A stretch of 64,000 bases of DNA, taken from contig CM057480.1 in the NCBI GenBank assembly GCA_030035585.1, forward strand, positions 7,371,001-7,435,000, written 5' to 3'. The stretch's first letter is position 1. Each line of letters opens with the position of its first letter. The notes under the pieces were generated by a model that was not told the DNA's origin, did not search any database, and was given only the letters and a program-made list of their open reading frames with translations. The DNA comes from Dugong dugon. Its lineage: Eukaryota > Chordata > Mammalia > Sirenia > Dugongidae. A program made the translations under genes and the position numbers. Below, one piece after another: positions 42,916-53,963 of the stretch.

Positions 42916-43730
42916 CAACACAGTAAAGATGCTGGGTAGCAACAAATAGGACAAATATTCCCTGTGGTAAATGTTTCTATTGGAAGGAAATAGATGTCTC
43001 CAGGGGGATGGGGAAGCTGACCACTTGGAAGGTCAAAGGGGGCAGGATTACCTAGGTGAGATCACCGTGGTCTGGGCTCTGGTCCTCAGTCTTGAACACC
43101 TACTCACCTGATAGGGTGGCGGCCCCCCTCAGGAGCAGACTCACACTAACTGAAGCCACAATACTGTAGAAAACCCTGGCCATACATTCATTCATTTAAA
43201 ATGTAACAGTGTATGATAGAGAGGGAATGGATACCATATTCTCTCTCCATAGGCGGATCTCCACAGGCAAATCAAACTGTAATCAGAAGAGTGTTTATTG
43301 GGCAGCAGTCAGAGGTGGTGGGCCAGGTTAGCCTCTTCCTGGACAAAGGATATAAGAAAGCGTATTAGGAACATACCTCCTTATAATGAAAGCATTCTTT
43401 TTATGAAATAAAAGTGTGTGTATGTGTGTAGGCAATATCTGCACATGGTACAAAACTAAAAAAATATAAAAGAGTAAACAAGAAAAAGAAGTCTCCCACC
43501 CATTATCCCAGTGGCTCAGTTCTGTTTCCTGAAGGCAACCATTATTTTCATTTCCTCATGTACTCTTTCAGATAAATGCTATGCATATTTATGCATGTAT
43601 GTTTATAGACTTTTTTTTTAATTTACACAAATAATGTCGTACCATACATCTGTTCTGTAATGTGCTTTTGACACCTAACACTATAGCTTGGAGATTATAA
43701 ACATAGAGCTGCCTCATTCTTTCCAGCAAC
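42916..43730. other. Mostly unassigned; right half L1-like
   Basis: 43430-43720 (GGCAACCATTATTTTCATTT, then CATACATCTGTTCTGTAATG) has the style of an old antisense L1 3' end but was not confirmed. 42916-43380 is unassigned. Confidence 0.35.
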
Positions 43731-43732
43731 TG

Positions 43733-44085
43733 TATTAGTCAGGATAGGCTAGGTTGGACTGCAGTAACAAAGAAGCCCACATATCAGTGACTTAAAATAA
43801 TAAGGGGTTGCTTCTCACTCATCTTACATGCCTGTAATCATTTGGGTTGGGAGGGCTCTGCTTCATGTCATCATGATTCAGGTATGTGGAACTTTGCTGG
43901 TTGCCACGACCGGGGAAGGGAAAGATGGAGGATCATGTACTAGCATTTAAACACTTTTGCTCAAAAGTGAAACACATCATTGCAGCTCACATTTCATTGG
44001 TCAAAGAAAGTCATATGGCTATGACTAACTTCAAAAGGAGCAAGGATGGACAATCCTTTCCATGTGCCCACAAAGACTAGAACTG
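43733..44085 (-). mobile_element. Possible ERVL/MaLR-type LTR, antisense
   Basis: TTAGTCAGGATAGGCTAGGT, then GCAGTAACAAAGAAGCCC and GTGACTTAAAATAATAAGG resemble the reversed 3' end of a common mammalian LTR. No target duplication found. Confidence 0.4.
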
Positions 44086-44999
44086 CAAATATTGATGAAT
44101 AGCATGAAGGTCTACAACAGTCTTAATTCGCCAGATATTGGGTTCATTCCCTTCCTGCATGTAGATATACTCACCTATCCCCAAAGTCATGATATCCAGC
44201 TTAAAGTCTGGGATCTCTGTATGATACACAATAGTGTCTATGTCAGGTCCAAATAGAGCTCCTAGAAATTCAAAGACCAGTTGTTGTTGTTAGGTGCTGT
44301 CGAGTCAGTTCTGACTCATAGCGACCCTACGTACAATAGAAGGAAACACTGCCCAGTCCTGCGCCATCCTCACAATTCTTGTTATGTTTGAGCCTGTTGT
44401 TGCAGCCACTGTGTCAATCCGTCTCATCAAGGATCTTCCTCATTTTCACTGACCCTCTACTTTACCAATCATGATGTCCTTCTCCAGGGACTGAGCCCTC
44501 CTGATAACGTGTCCAGCGTATGTGAGACATAGTCTCACCATCTTTGCTTCTAAGGAGCATTCTGGCTGTTCGTCCTTTTGGCAGTCCATGGTATATTCAA
44601 TATTCTTTGCCACACCAGAATTCAAAGGCATCAATTCTTCTTTAGTCTCCCTTATTCATCATCCAGCTTTCACATGCATATGAGGCAATTGAAAACATCA
44701 TGGCTAGGGTCAGGCACACCTTAGTCTTCAAGGTGACATCTTTGCTTTTCAACATTTTAAAGACGTCTCTTGCAACAGATTTGCCCAATGCAATGCGTCT
44801 TTTGATTTCTTGATTGCTGCTTCCATGGGTGTTGATTGTGGATCCAAGTAAAATGAAATCTTGACAACTTCAATCTTTTCTTCGTTTATCATGATGTTTT
44901 ATTGGTCCAGTAGTGAGGATTTTTTGTTTTCTTTATGTTGAGGCGTAATCCACACTGAAGGCTGTAGTCTTTGATCTCCATCAGTAAGTGCTTCTAGTC

Positions 45000-45760
45000 C
45001 TCTTCACTTTCAGCAAGCAAAGTTGTGTCATCTGCATATCGCAGGTTGTTAATGAGTCTTCCTCCAATTATGATGCCATATTCTTCATATAATCCAGCTT
45101 CACAGATTAGCATACAGATTTACTAGGCATGGTGAAAGGATACAACCCTGATGCACACTTTTCCTGAGTTTAAACCATGCAGTATCCCCTTGTTCTGTTC
45201 GAACGACTGCCTCTTGATCTCTGTACAGATTCCTCATGAGCACAATTAAGTGTTCTGGAATTCCCATTCATAGCAATGTTATCCATAATTTGTTATGATC
45301 CACACAGTCAAATGCCTTTGCATAGTCAGTAAAACACCGGTAAACATCTTTCTGGTATTCACTACTTTCAGCCAGGATCCATCTGACATCAGCAATGATA
45401 TCCCTGGTCCCCTTCTGAAACTGGCTTGAATTTCTGGCAGTTCCCTGTCAATATACTGCTGCAGCCGCTTTTGAATGATCTCAGCAAAATTTTACTTGTG
45501 TGTGATATTAATGATATTGTTCGATAATTTCCACATTCGGTTGATTCACCTTTCTTTGGAATAGGCATAAGTATGTATCTCTTCCACTCAGTTGGCCAGG
45601 TAGCTGTCTTCCAACTTTCTTGGCATAGACGAGTGAGCGCTTCCAGCGTTGCATCTATTTGTTGAAATATCTCAATTGGTGTTCCATCAATTCCTGGAGG
45701 CTTGTTTTTCGCCAGTGCCTTCAGTTCAGCTTGGCCTTCTTCTTTCAGTACCATCGGTTG
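45000..45760 (-). pseudogene. RTE reverse transcriptase domain, broken
   Basis: Read downward: 45754-45389 carries K-N-K-P-P-G-I-D-G, W-P-T-E-W-K, P-I-P-K-K-G and Y-R-T-I-S-L-I-S, the RT fingers motifs. The palm follows in other frames, with the catalytic Y-A-D-D-T-T-L-L box at 45038-45027. The catalytic aspartates survive but stops and shifts separate the motifs, so no active enzyme can be made. Confidence 0.9.
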
Positions 45761-46149
45761 TTGATCATATGCTACCTCCTAAAATGTTTGAATATCAACC
45801 AATTCTTTTTGGCACAATGACTCTGTGTATTCCTTCTATCTTCTTTTGATGCTTCCTGCATTGTTTTAATATTTTCCCTGTGTAACCCTTCACTATTGCA
45901 ACTCAAGGCTTGAATTTTTTCTTCAGTTCTTTCAGCTTGAGAAATGCCGATCATGTTCTTCTGTTTTGATTTTCTATCTCCAGATCTTTGCACATGTCAT
46001 TATAATACTTTACTTTGTCATCTCGAGCTGCCCTTTGAAGTCTTCTGTTCAGCTCTTTTCATCATTTTTTCCTTTTGCTTTAACTATTCAATGTTCAAAA
46101 ACAAGTTTCAGAGTCTCTTCTGACATCCATTTTGGTCTTTTCTTTCTTT

Positions 46150-47086
46150 CCTGTCTTTTGAATGACCTCAGCTTTCTTCATGTGTGATGTCCTTGATGTC
46201 ATTCCACAACTTGTCTGGCCTTTGTTCATTAGTGTTCAACCCTTCAAATCTATTCTTGAGATGGTCTCTAAATTCAGGTGGGATATACTCAAGATCGTAC
46301 TGTGGCTCTCGTGGACTTGTTCTAATTTTCTTCAGTTTCAACTTGAATTTGCATATGAACAGTTGATGGTCTGTTCCACATTGGGCGTGCCTGGCCTTGT
46401 TCTGACTGATGATATTTGAGCTTTTCCATCGTCTCTTTCCACAGATGTAGTCGATTTGATTCCTGCATATTCCATCTGGAGAGGTCAACGTGTATAGTTG
46501 CTGTTCATATTGTTGAAAAAAAGTATTTGCAATGAAGAAGTCGGTCTTGCCAAATTTTATCATGCGATCTCCGGCATCATTTCTATCACCAAGGCTGTAT
46601 TTGCCAACTACCACCAATCCTTCTTCTTTGTTTGCAACTTTCAAATTCCAATCACCAGTAATTATCAATGCATCCTGACTGCATGTTCGATCAATTTCAG
46701 ACTGTCGAAGTTGGTAAAAATCTTTAATTTTTTCATCTTCGGCCTCAGTGGTTGGTGTGAAATTTGAGTAATAGTCATATTAACTAGTCTTCCTTGTTGG
46801 CATATGGATATTATCCTATCGCTGACAGCGTTGTACTTCTTGAAATGTTCTTTTTGAAGATGAATGTGATGCCATTCCTCTTCAAGTTGTCATTTCTGGC
46901 ATAGTAGACCATGTGATTGTCAGATTCAAAATGGCCAACACCAGTCCATTTCAGCTCACTAATGCCTAAGATATAGATGTTTATGTGTTCCATTTCATTT
47001 CTGACAATTTCCAATATCCCTAGATTCATACTTCGTACATTACATATTCCGATTATTAAAGGATGTTTGCAGCTGTTTCTTCTCAT
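46150..47086 (-). pseudogene. RTE endonuclease domain, broken
   Basis: Minus frames 47086-46811 (start, G-I-C-N-V-R-S-M, then G-I-S-E-L-K-W) and 46668-46168 (G-D-W-N, R-N-Q-I-D-Y-I and T-D-H-Q-L) hold the APE-type signature set: ELKW, GDWN, the D-Y-I strand and the terminal D-H pair. These residues cut target DNA. The two frames are not joined. Confidence 0.9.
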
Positions 47087-47434
47087 TTTGAGTCATGCCA
47101 CATCAGCAAATGAAGGTCCTGAAAGCTTACCTCCATCCACATCATTAAGGTCGACTCTACTCTGAAGAGGCAGGTCTTCCCAAGTCATATTTTGAGTGCC
47201 TTTCAACCTGAGGGGCTCATCTTCCAGCACTGCATAGACAATGTTCTCCTGCTATTCATAAGGTTTTCACTGGCTAATTCTTTTCAGAAGTAGACCGCTG
47301 GGTCCTTCTTCCTAGTCTATCTTAATCTCTTAAGCTCAGCTGAAACCTGTTTGCCACAGGTGACCCTGCTGATATTTGGATACCGGTGGCATAGCTTGCA
47401 GCATCACAGCAACATGCAAGCCCTCACAGTACTA

Positions 47435-47945
47435 CAAACTGACAGACTGAAAAAAGATGTGACTTTGAGGACTAAGGTGCACCTGACCCAAGTCATGATA
47501 TTTTCAGTTGCCTCTTATGCATGTGAAAGCTGGACAATGAATAAGGCAGACTGAAGAAGAATTGATGTCTTTGAATTTTGAAAATGTTGAATGTTGGCAA
47601 AAAATGTTGAATATACCATGGACTGACAGAAGACTGAACAAGTCTTAGAAGAAGTGCAGCCAGAGTGCTCCTTGGAAGCGAGGATAGTGAGACTTTGTCT
47701 CATGTACTTTGGACATGTTATCATAGGGACTAGCCCCTGGGGAAAGACATCATGCCTGGTAAAGTAGCAGGTCAAGGAAAAAGAGGAAGATCCTCGACAA
47801 GGTGGATTGACACAGTGGCTGCTACATGGGCTCAAACATAACAACAATTGTGAGGATGGCACAGGACTAGGCAGTGTTTCGTTCGGTTGTACATATGGTC
47901 GCTGTGAGTTGGAACCAATTTGATAGCACTTAACAAAAACAACGT
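47435..47945 (+). mobile_element. RTE LINE 3'-end fragment
   Basis: Plus strand, head-adjacent to the minus RTE: GATGTGACTTTGAGGACTAA, W-T-M-N-K-A-D-like frame, TATACCATGGACTGACAG, ending GGTCGCTGTGAGTTGGAAC with an A-rich end (47950-47962). About 500 bp from the RTE C-terminus. Confidence 0.9.
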
Positions 47946-47979
47946 GAACTTAAAAAAAAAAAAGATTTACCAGCCTCCT

Positions 47980-49045
47980 CACATATTCTAGCATTCCATT
48001 GTGTGGATGTACTCTAATTTATTTAATCAGTGTCCTTATTGATGGATATTTAGGCTACATCCAATTTTTTGCTTTTTATAAATAACAGTGTAATAAATAT
48101 ACATATACCATTGTATACATGTGTGAGTAGCCTAAAGTCTCAGAAGTGGAATTGCAGAGTTGAAGGGGTGTGGATTTTTAAACTATTGAGATATATTGCT
48201 AAATTATCTTCCATATGTGTTTTCCAAGTTACACACCTATCAGTAACATATAAGAGTATCTGTGTGTCCATACCTTCACCAACACAGTATGTTATCAAGT
48301 TTGGAATCTTTGCCAAATGTAGTGGTGGAAATTTTTATCTTAATATAGTTTTTTTTTTTTTTAATTAACAGACTTTATTTTTTAGAACAATTTTAGATTT
48401 ACAGAAACATTGAGCAGATAGTAGAGAGTTCCCATATGCCACTGTACACAGTTGCTGCTATTATTAACAGGTTACATTAGTATACCCGTTACCCATTGCC
48501 ATCGAGTAGAACTGTCCCATAGGGTTTCCAAGGAGCAGCTGGTGAATTCGAACTACTGACCTTTTGGTTAGCAGCCAAGCTCTTAACCACTGTGCCACTG
48601 GGGCTCCTACATTAGGATAGTATATTTGTTAAATTAATGAACCAATAATGGTACATTATTATTAACTAAGGTCCATGCTTTATTGAGATTTCCTTAGCTT
48701 TTACCTAATTTTATTTTGTATTTTTTCTTATTATGAGTGAGATTGAGAATGTTTACATATGTTTATGAACTATTTGCATATCCTTTTTTATTTTATTAAT
48801 TTATTTATGTGTGTTCATACTTTTCCCCATTTTTCTAGTAGGTTGTGATCTTTCTCTTTGTGATTTGTATACACTCTTTATGTATTAGAGAAATGAGTAT
48901 TTTGTTTTTGATACGAGTGGCTAAACCATTTTTCCCAGTTTGTCATTTGTCAATTGTCTTTTCAGGTTGTTTATGGTTTTTTTGTGAAGTAGAATTTTTT
49001 TTTTTGGTATTGATGTTTGCAGTGTTTTTTCATACTTCTTACACT
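47980..49045 (-). mobile_element. Ancient L1 pieces, antisense
   Basis: Antisense old-L1 blocks: TTGATGGATATTTAGGCTAC, GAAGTGGAATTGCAGAGTTG, TTATTTTTTAGAACAATTTT, TAGAGAGTTCCCATATGCC, and TTTTCAGGTTGTTTATGG. At least two L1 pieces are nested (a 3' end begins at about 48350 after a T run). A SINE sits at 48489. Confidence 0.8.
48489..48607 (-). mobile_element. AfroSINE, short form, internally deleted
   Basis: Antisense and only about 120 bp. The block between GCCATCGAG and TAGAACTG (including the SINE/RTE shared core) is missing, probably by deletion between short GAG repeats. Flanked by ACATTAGTATA and ACATTAGGATA, a target duplication with one mismatch. Confidence 0.9.
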
Positions 49046-49047
49046 GT

Positions 49048-49255
49048 TGTTGTTAGTTGCTGTCAAGTCGATTCTGACTCATGGTGACCCCATGTGTGCA
49101 GAGTAGAATTGCTCCGTAGGGTCCTCAAAGTCTGTAACCTTTTGGAAACAGATCACCAGGCCTGTCTTCTGAGGTGCCTCTGGATGGGTGCCAACTGCCA
49201 ACCTTTCGGCTAGTAGTCAAGCGCTTAACTGTTTGCACAACCCAGGGTCTTCTTT
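49048..49255 (-). mobile_element. AfroSINE, older long form
   Basis: Antisense, starting TTGTTGTTAGTTGCTGTCAA. Head CACAACCCAGGGTC in reverse. Same older subfamily as 5962 and 28418. Confidence 0.88.
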
Positions 49256-49259
49256 AGAA

Positions 49260-50090
49260 TTTTTTTTTTTTTTAATGTAGTCAAATATTATTGTTTTCTT
49301 TTATGACTTCTGGAATTGTGTCATTGTTACAAAGGCCCTCCTCGCTCCAAGAGGAAGTGCTGAATGACTTTTCATTCTGTTTATCAATGGAAAACCATGC
49401 TGTAAAGGAAGAGATTATTATGTATTTAATGTTTATTTTTGTGAAATGTGATGTCGACTAGAGAAGGCTTGTTAGGTCAGAACTAACAAGACACAAGTTG
49501 TGTGTGCAGCTTTATTATGGGATGAAAAGGTTGCTCCTAATTGCCAGTTGACAGCTGTCATCCACCAAGAAAATCTGGTTAGCTGTGAACCTTCTGAACT
49601 TCATTCGTACAGAAAAACAAAAAGGTAAAAAATGTAAATATGACCAAGCCACAGCTGCTTAATGTAAGTTGTTCTACGTGTGTGATACATGAAAAGCTGA
49701 AAGCATGGAAAATTTTTTCTATAATGAAATACATGGGCTGATGGGAGGCATATATGATTTTAAAATGAAGAATCAGATAAAAGTCTTCGTTATGAGATTA
49801 ATAATGCCTGTGAAAATGATTGCTAAGATTTCAGTTCGCTTACTGGCTCAAGTGGCATAGCTTCATGGTAGACTCTGTGTGTTGAGTAGCCAGGATCTAT
49901 CACCTTGGGGTCAGAATATCACAGTTTTTAATACTGAACACAATGTATTCAACATTGCCAAGGAGACAAAGTGTGGTGCGAGAGGCTCAAGCACCAAGAA
50001 TCTTACCCTTCCTAACCCTTTTCACATTTTGGGGAAAGACATCAAAACTACATCTTTGTATATAATTCTAGCTATATCAAGAATTTCGTA
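49260..50090. other. Unassigned sequence
   Basis: No named repeat or gene. An 89-codon ORF at 49879 has no recognised domain. Confidence 0.35.
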
Positions 50091-50092
50091 CT

Positions 50093-50388
50093 TCCAGCAT
50101 GTTGGTGTGAGGAGGTTGACAAATTCTTTCTCCAAAAAACAGCTATAAAGCTGGTGGAAAAAATTCTCAAAAGCAACCATTTCAGCACTCTGGAAATTGA
50201 CCAAAGGCATACAAAAAACTGAGCACAATTTATTCATCAATACTACTGAACACTGGGTAAGAACATGAGCTTGTGGCGTTCTTGCTTGGGGCTGTTTCCA
50301 TCCCAGCTCCCAACTCTATCAACATAGTAATTCAACCAGGTATGTTGGGCCTTAAACACCAGCTGCCATGGAAAGAGGGGGTTTGTTA
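50093..50388 (+). mobile_element. Ancient L1 5'UTR piece
   Basis: TTCCAGCATGTTGGTGTGAG, then GCACTCTGGAAATTGACCAA, AAAAACTGAGCACAATTTA and CCAACTCTATCAACA follow the layout of an old L1 5'UTR. Assignment by pattern only. Confidence 0.5.
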
Positions 50389-50738
50389 TGAATTGAATTG
50401 TGTCCCCCCAAAATATGCACTGTAGACTTCTGGCAAAATGGCGCTGTAGGCAGAAGCACCACGCTGTCCCTCCACAGCAAAGATCCGAAAAACTAAGCCA
50501 AACAGAGAAAACAACAATCCTGAAACCCTAAAACATCAAATGAAGAGATAAAGAACTCAGCCAAGCACCAAATGGAGTGAGAAAACTGACAGAGAATGGA
50601 GAGCAAGGAGAGATTCATGCAGAGGTCTCCTACCAGCTAACGCAGCGCGGATCCGCCATCTTGGACTCCTATCGGAGACCAGCAAACAGGGTACGAGAAA
50701 GCAGCCTCACGGAGCTTCCAGTGGGATACAAAACAACT

Positions 50739-51302
50739 GGTAATTTGTGATATACGCTTTCCCACCCCCCACCCTTCTTCACCCCCACTCGGCCTCCTCT
50801 GCTTCCTGCAGCCACAATCTCTTGTCTGGGAAACACCGGCTGCCTGGATTCCACACACCCGAACATGCCAGCTCTCTGAGTGCCATTTGTTGGCTGCTGG
50901 TGTTGTTTTTTTCTGTTTATTTTGATTTCCTCCTTACCTCTCACCACCTCCCCCTCCTTTCGCTCAAATGCCTGGCTCCGTGTGCCATCTTTGCTTCTTC
51001 CTGAGGGGCTGCAGAGCTCCGGTAATTTGTGATATATGCTTTCCCACTCCCTACCCTTCTTCACCCATACTCGGCCCCCTCTGCTTCCCGCGGACACAGT
51101 CTCTTGTCCGAGAAACACTGGCTGCTTGGATTCCACCAGCCCCGCAGTAGCTGGCTCTCTGAGTGCCATTTGTTGGCTGCTGGTGTTGTTTTTTTCTGTT
51201 TATTTTGATTTCCTCCTTACCTCTCACCACCTCCCCCTCCTTTCACTCAAATACCTGTCTCCATGCGCCATCTTTGCTTCTTCCTGAGGGGCTGTGGAAC
51301 TC
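50739..51302 (+). promoter_or_regulatory. Tandem 282-bp units in the L1 5'UTR
   Basis: Two copies, 50739-51020 and 51021-51302. Both start GGTAATTTGTGATATA and share TGAGTGCCATTTGTTGGCTG, GATTTCCTCCTTACCTCTCA and TCTTTGCTTCTTCCTGAGGG. By analogy with mouse L1 monomers these may be promoter units; that role is inferred. Strand asymmetry (pyrimidine-rich sense strand) is marked. Confidence 0.9.
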
Positions 51303-52283
51303 TGTTAGAGTGTGGAGCTGCTTCCTGGTCTGGGCTGCCATGCTGGTGGGATCCTGGGGCTTTTGTTGGTTTGTTTGTTTTGAATTATTTGTTTGTTTTC
51401 TTTTCCTTTTCTTGAGTTGGGAGCCCTTTCTGGCCAGGCGGTGCTGTGTGGAAAGGAGACTACCCCCTCGGCTTGCACAGACGTGCAGAGGGATCCCTGA
51501 GAGCATTTATTTTATCTTTTTTTTTTTCTTTTCCTCTTTTTGGGGGCTTTTCTTGCTCTTTTTTTTTTAATTTGTTTTGTTTTCTTTTCCCTCTTTTTCC
51601 CTTTTTGTCTTTCTTCATTACTCAGTTTCTTGTCTCTCTATATCTTCCTTCTCCTTCTGTTCCCTGAATACCTGGCATTGTATACCTCTATGCCTTCTAG
51701 CCTGGCTGTATTGCAACACCTGAGAGCGACTTCCCCAGGCCTCCTAGCTGCACCGGTGGGATCCCTGGGAACTTTGTGGTTCTTTAACCTTTCTGATTTT
51801 CATTTATCCATTCTTTTCTATTCTTCCTCTTCCCCTTTCTGTTTTTGTCCATTTCATAGTCTCTCATCTCTCCACTCCAACGGCAACTCCCCTAGCATTC
51901 TATTTTGTTTGTTTGTATGTTTTTAGCTCCTGTTCCTCTCTCCTCTCTCCCATATCCGTCTTAGCTCCACACAACACAATCTCCCCGCTACATCCTGCCT
52001 ACCTGCACCATGCGCTTAACATCACACCACAAAGCATCACAGGCACGACCTACTGGAACCTGCCCTGGGCTGATTACCGACCCGCCCTGGTGGCTGTAGT
52101 AAGTGCCACAAACAACCCGTCCCAGTGGCTCCTCTTCAGGTGGACCTGCCCTGCTATAACATATTTGAGTGACTGACCCTGCCAATTGGAGAAGGAGGTG
52201 AAGGGTATTGTGCCCACAGACGAGCAACAACAAAGAACACACAGTCTGCCTGCTCAGACATAACCACATTAAAAAAAAAAGGG

Positions 52284-53509
52284 ATGAAACAAGCAAATCT
52301 ACAATCAATAAACCAGAAAAATAACTACTGAGTGCCCCGAAGATAGCAGACAATATAAAAACATTTACAAAAAAAGGTCAGGATGGTCAGTAGGCATCCA
52401 AAATAAAACACCAGATGACTTTCCAGTGGAAGAAAATGCACTAAGACTACCTGGTAGGGAATTCAAATCTCTAATACTCAGAATTCTCCAAGAGCTGAGG
52501 CAAAAAGCTGACAAACATGAGGAAAAAATAGACAAATTCATGGAAAATATGGACAAAAAATTGGAAGAATTCAGGAAAATAATGTAGGAACAAAATACCA
52601 AAATAAATTCACAACTAGAAATTATACAAAGACAACAATCAGAAATCCAAAAGATAAACAACAAGATTTCGGAAATGGACGGTGTCGTAGAAGGGCTGAT
52701 AAGCAGATTTGAAACGGTGGAAGACCTTCTTGCATGCATGGTTTCTGCCGAATAATCTGAGCTTAGTCTTATTGTTTCTCCTCTGTATGTGACTTCTTGT
52801 TTTTCATGAGCTACTCTCAGGATTCTTTGTTTGTCTTTGGTTTTGGTGACTGTGATTATGATATGCCATGGTGATATGTCTTGGTGATCAGTGGAATTGA
52901 AGACAAACACTTGGATACAACTGTGTTTCAAGAAAACTCAGAAAAAAGAACAAAGAAAAATGAAGAGACCCTGAGAGTTATGTGGGATACAATCAAAAGC
53001 AAAAAATTTCGAGTGATTGGAATTCCAGAACAGGGGAGAAAACAGAAAACACAGAGAGGATCACTGAAGAACTGCTGACAGAAAACTTCCCCAGTATCAT
53101 GAAAGATGAAAAGCTGGCTATCCAAGAAGCTCAGTGAACCCCATATAGAAGAGACCCCAAAAGACAATCACCAAGGCATATCATAATCACAGTCACCAAA
53201 ACCAAAGACAAACAAAGAATCCTGAGAGTAGCTCATGAAAAACAAGAAGTCACATACAGAGGAGAAACAGTAAGACTAAGCTCAGATTATTCGGCAGAAA
53301 TCATGCATGCAAGAAGGCAATGGGATGAAATATATAAAATCTTGAAAGAAAAAAATTGCCAGCCAAGAATAATATATCCTGCAAAACTCTCATTCAAATT
53401 TGATGGTGAAATTAGGTCATTTCCAGATAAACAGAAATTAAGGGAATATGTAAAAGTCAAACCAAACTTAAAAGAATTATTAAACCGAGTTCTTCGATCT
53501 GAGGACTAA
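52284..53509 (+). pseudogene. L1 ORF1 (ORF1p), broken, with inverted insert
   Basis: ORF1p is the trimeric RNA-binding chaperone of L1. The coiled-coil part lies in one frame at about 52415-52745 (L-R-Q-K-A-D-K-H-E-E-K-I-D motif), with a TAG at 52585. A 166-bp inverted copy of the C-terminal domain DNA (52725-52890) interrupts it. The RRM start follows (W-D-T-I-K at about 52980). The C-terminal domain is at 53170-53509 (Q-R-I-L-R-V-A-H-E-K, then C-Q-P-R-I-I-Y-P-A-K-L-S-F) ending in TAA-type context after R-S-E-D. The 5' end and start codon are uncertain. Confidence 0.9.
52725..52890 (-). repeat. Inverted duplicate of the L1 ORF1 C-terminal domain
   Basis: Reverse complement of 53167-53315. 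Over the 60 bases at 53221-53280 only one difference is seen (TATT against TACT). The arms flank a 276-bp spacer. A small 13-bp insertion (52886-52898 region, ATGGTGATATGTC-like) marks the inner edge. Confidence 0.93.
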
Positions 53510-53963
53510 CAGCTTCAGCTCACAGGCAGAACCTAGGACGCAGGATCGTGCCAGCCAGATACCAATCTAGGAAATGAACTCTCGAGGACTATCCAAAACC
53601 AAAAGAAATACAACAGGGAATCAGAGCAGTTAATCACTAAATGACAACAACATCAAAATAAAAGAGAGAATAAACGGCACAGGTATAGAACCTTCTAATG
53701 GAGAGAAAGGCAAGGTGATATCAAGTAATGGTAGACTGCTTCAAACTTAGAAAGATAAGGGTAAAATTTATGGTAACCACAAAGAAAGTTAACAAACATA
53801 CTCATAAAGAAAAAAAAAGAGGAAAAACAGAAAGTCTCAGCAAAAACAAAACCTACAAAAACAAAAGAAATGAAAAGAAAAATCCACAAACATGAGTAAC
53901 TCAGCACAAGAGAGTAAGAAGAACAAAGAAAACGTCAGCACCACAAAAAAAAAACACTACAAA
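53510..53963 (+). other. L1 inter-ORF spacer
   Basis: About 450 bp of A-rich sequence between the ORF1 stop and the ORF2 ATG at 53964. Longer than the 63-bp spacer of human L1. No ORF of note. Confidence 0.75.

Larger units (their letters stand above)
44281..47434 (-). mobile_element. RTE (AfroRTE/BovB-like) LINE, near full length, broken
   Basis: 3.15 kb antisense. From its 5' end: 5'UTR-like sequence (47434-47100), apurinic endonuclease domain (47086-46168), linker (46150-45790), reverse transcriptase (45760-45000) and C-terminal region (44900-44440). It ends in the SINE-like tail (44281-44330, GTCGAGTCAGTTCTGACTCA). Several stops and frameshifts break the polyprotein. Such LINEs move by target-primed reverse transcription and are thought to mobilise the SINEs of this genome in trans. 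The 5' end abuts a second, plus-strand RTE fragment. Confidence 0.93.

Noticed and set aside
44446-47434. Twin-primed (5'-inverted) single RTE insertion
   Set aside because: The minus part has its own complete 3' tail, which a twin-primed 5' segment would lack.
50669-51169. 166-codon minus-strand ORF with an internal protein repeat
   Set aside because: It lies antisense to the L1 5'UTR, and its repeat is just the 282-bp DNA duplication. No start context or known domain.
52365-52931. 188-codon minus-strand ORF with a clear L1 ORF1p-like start
   Set aside because: It reads through the inverted ORF1 duplicate into antisense of the coiled-coil region. It is a by-product of the inversion, not a gene.
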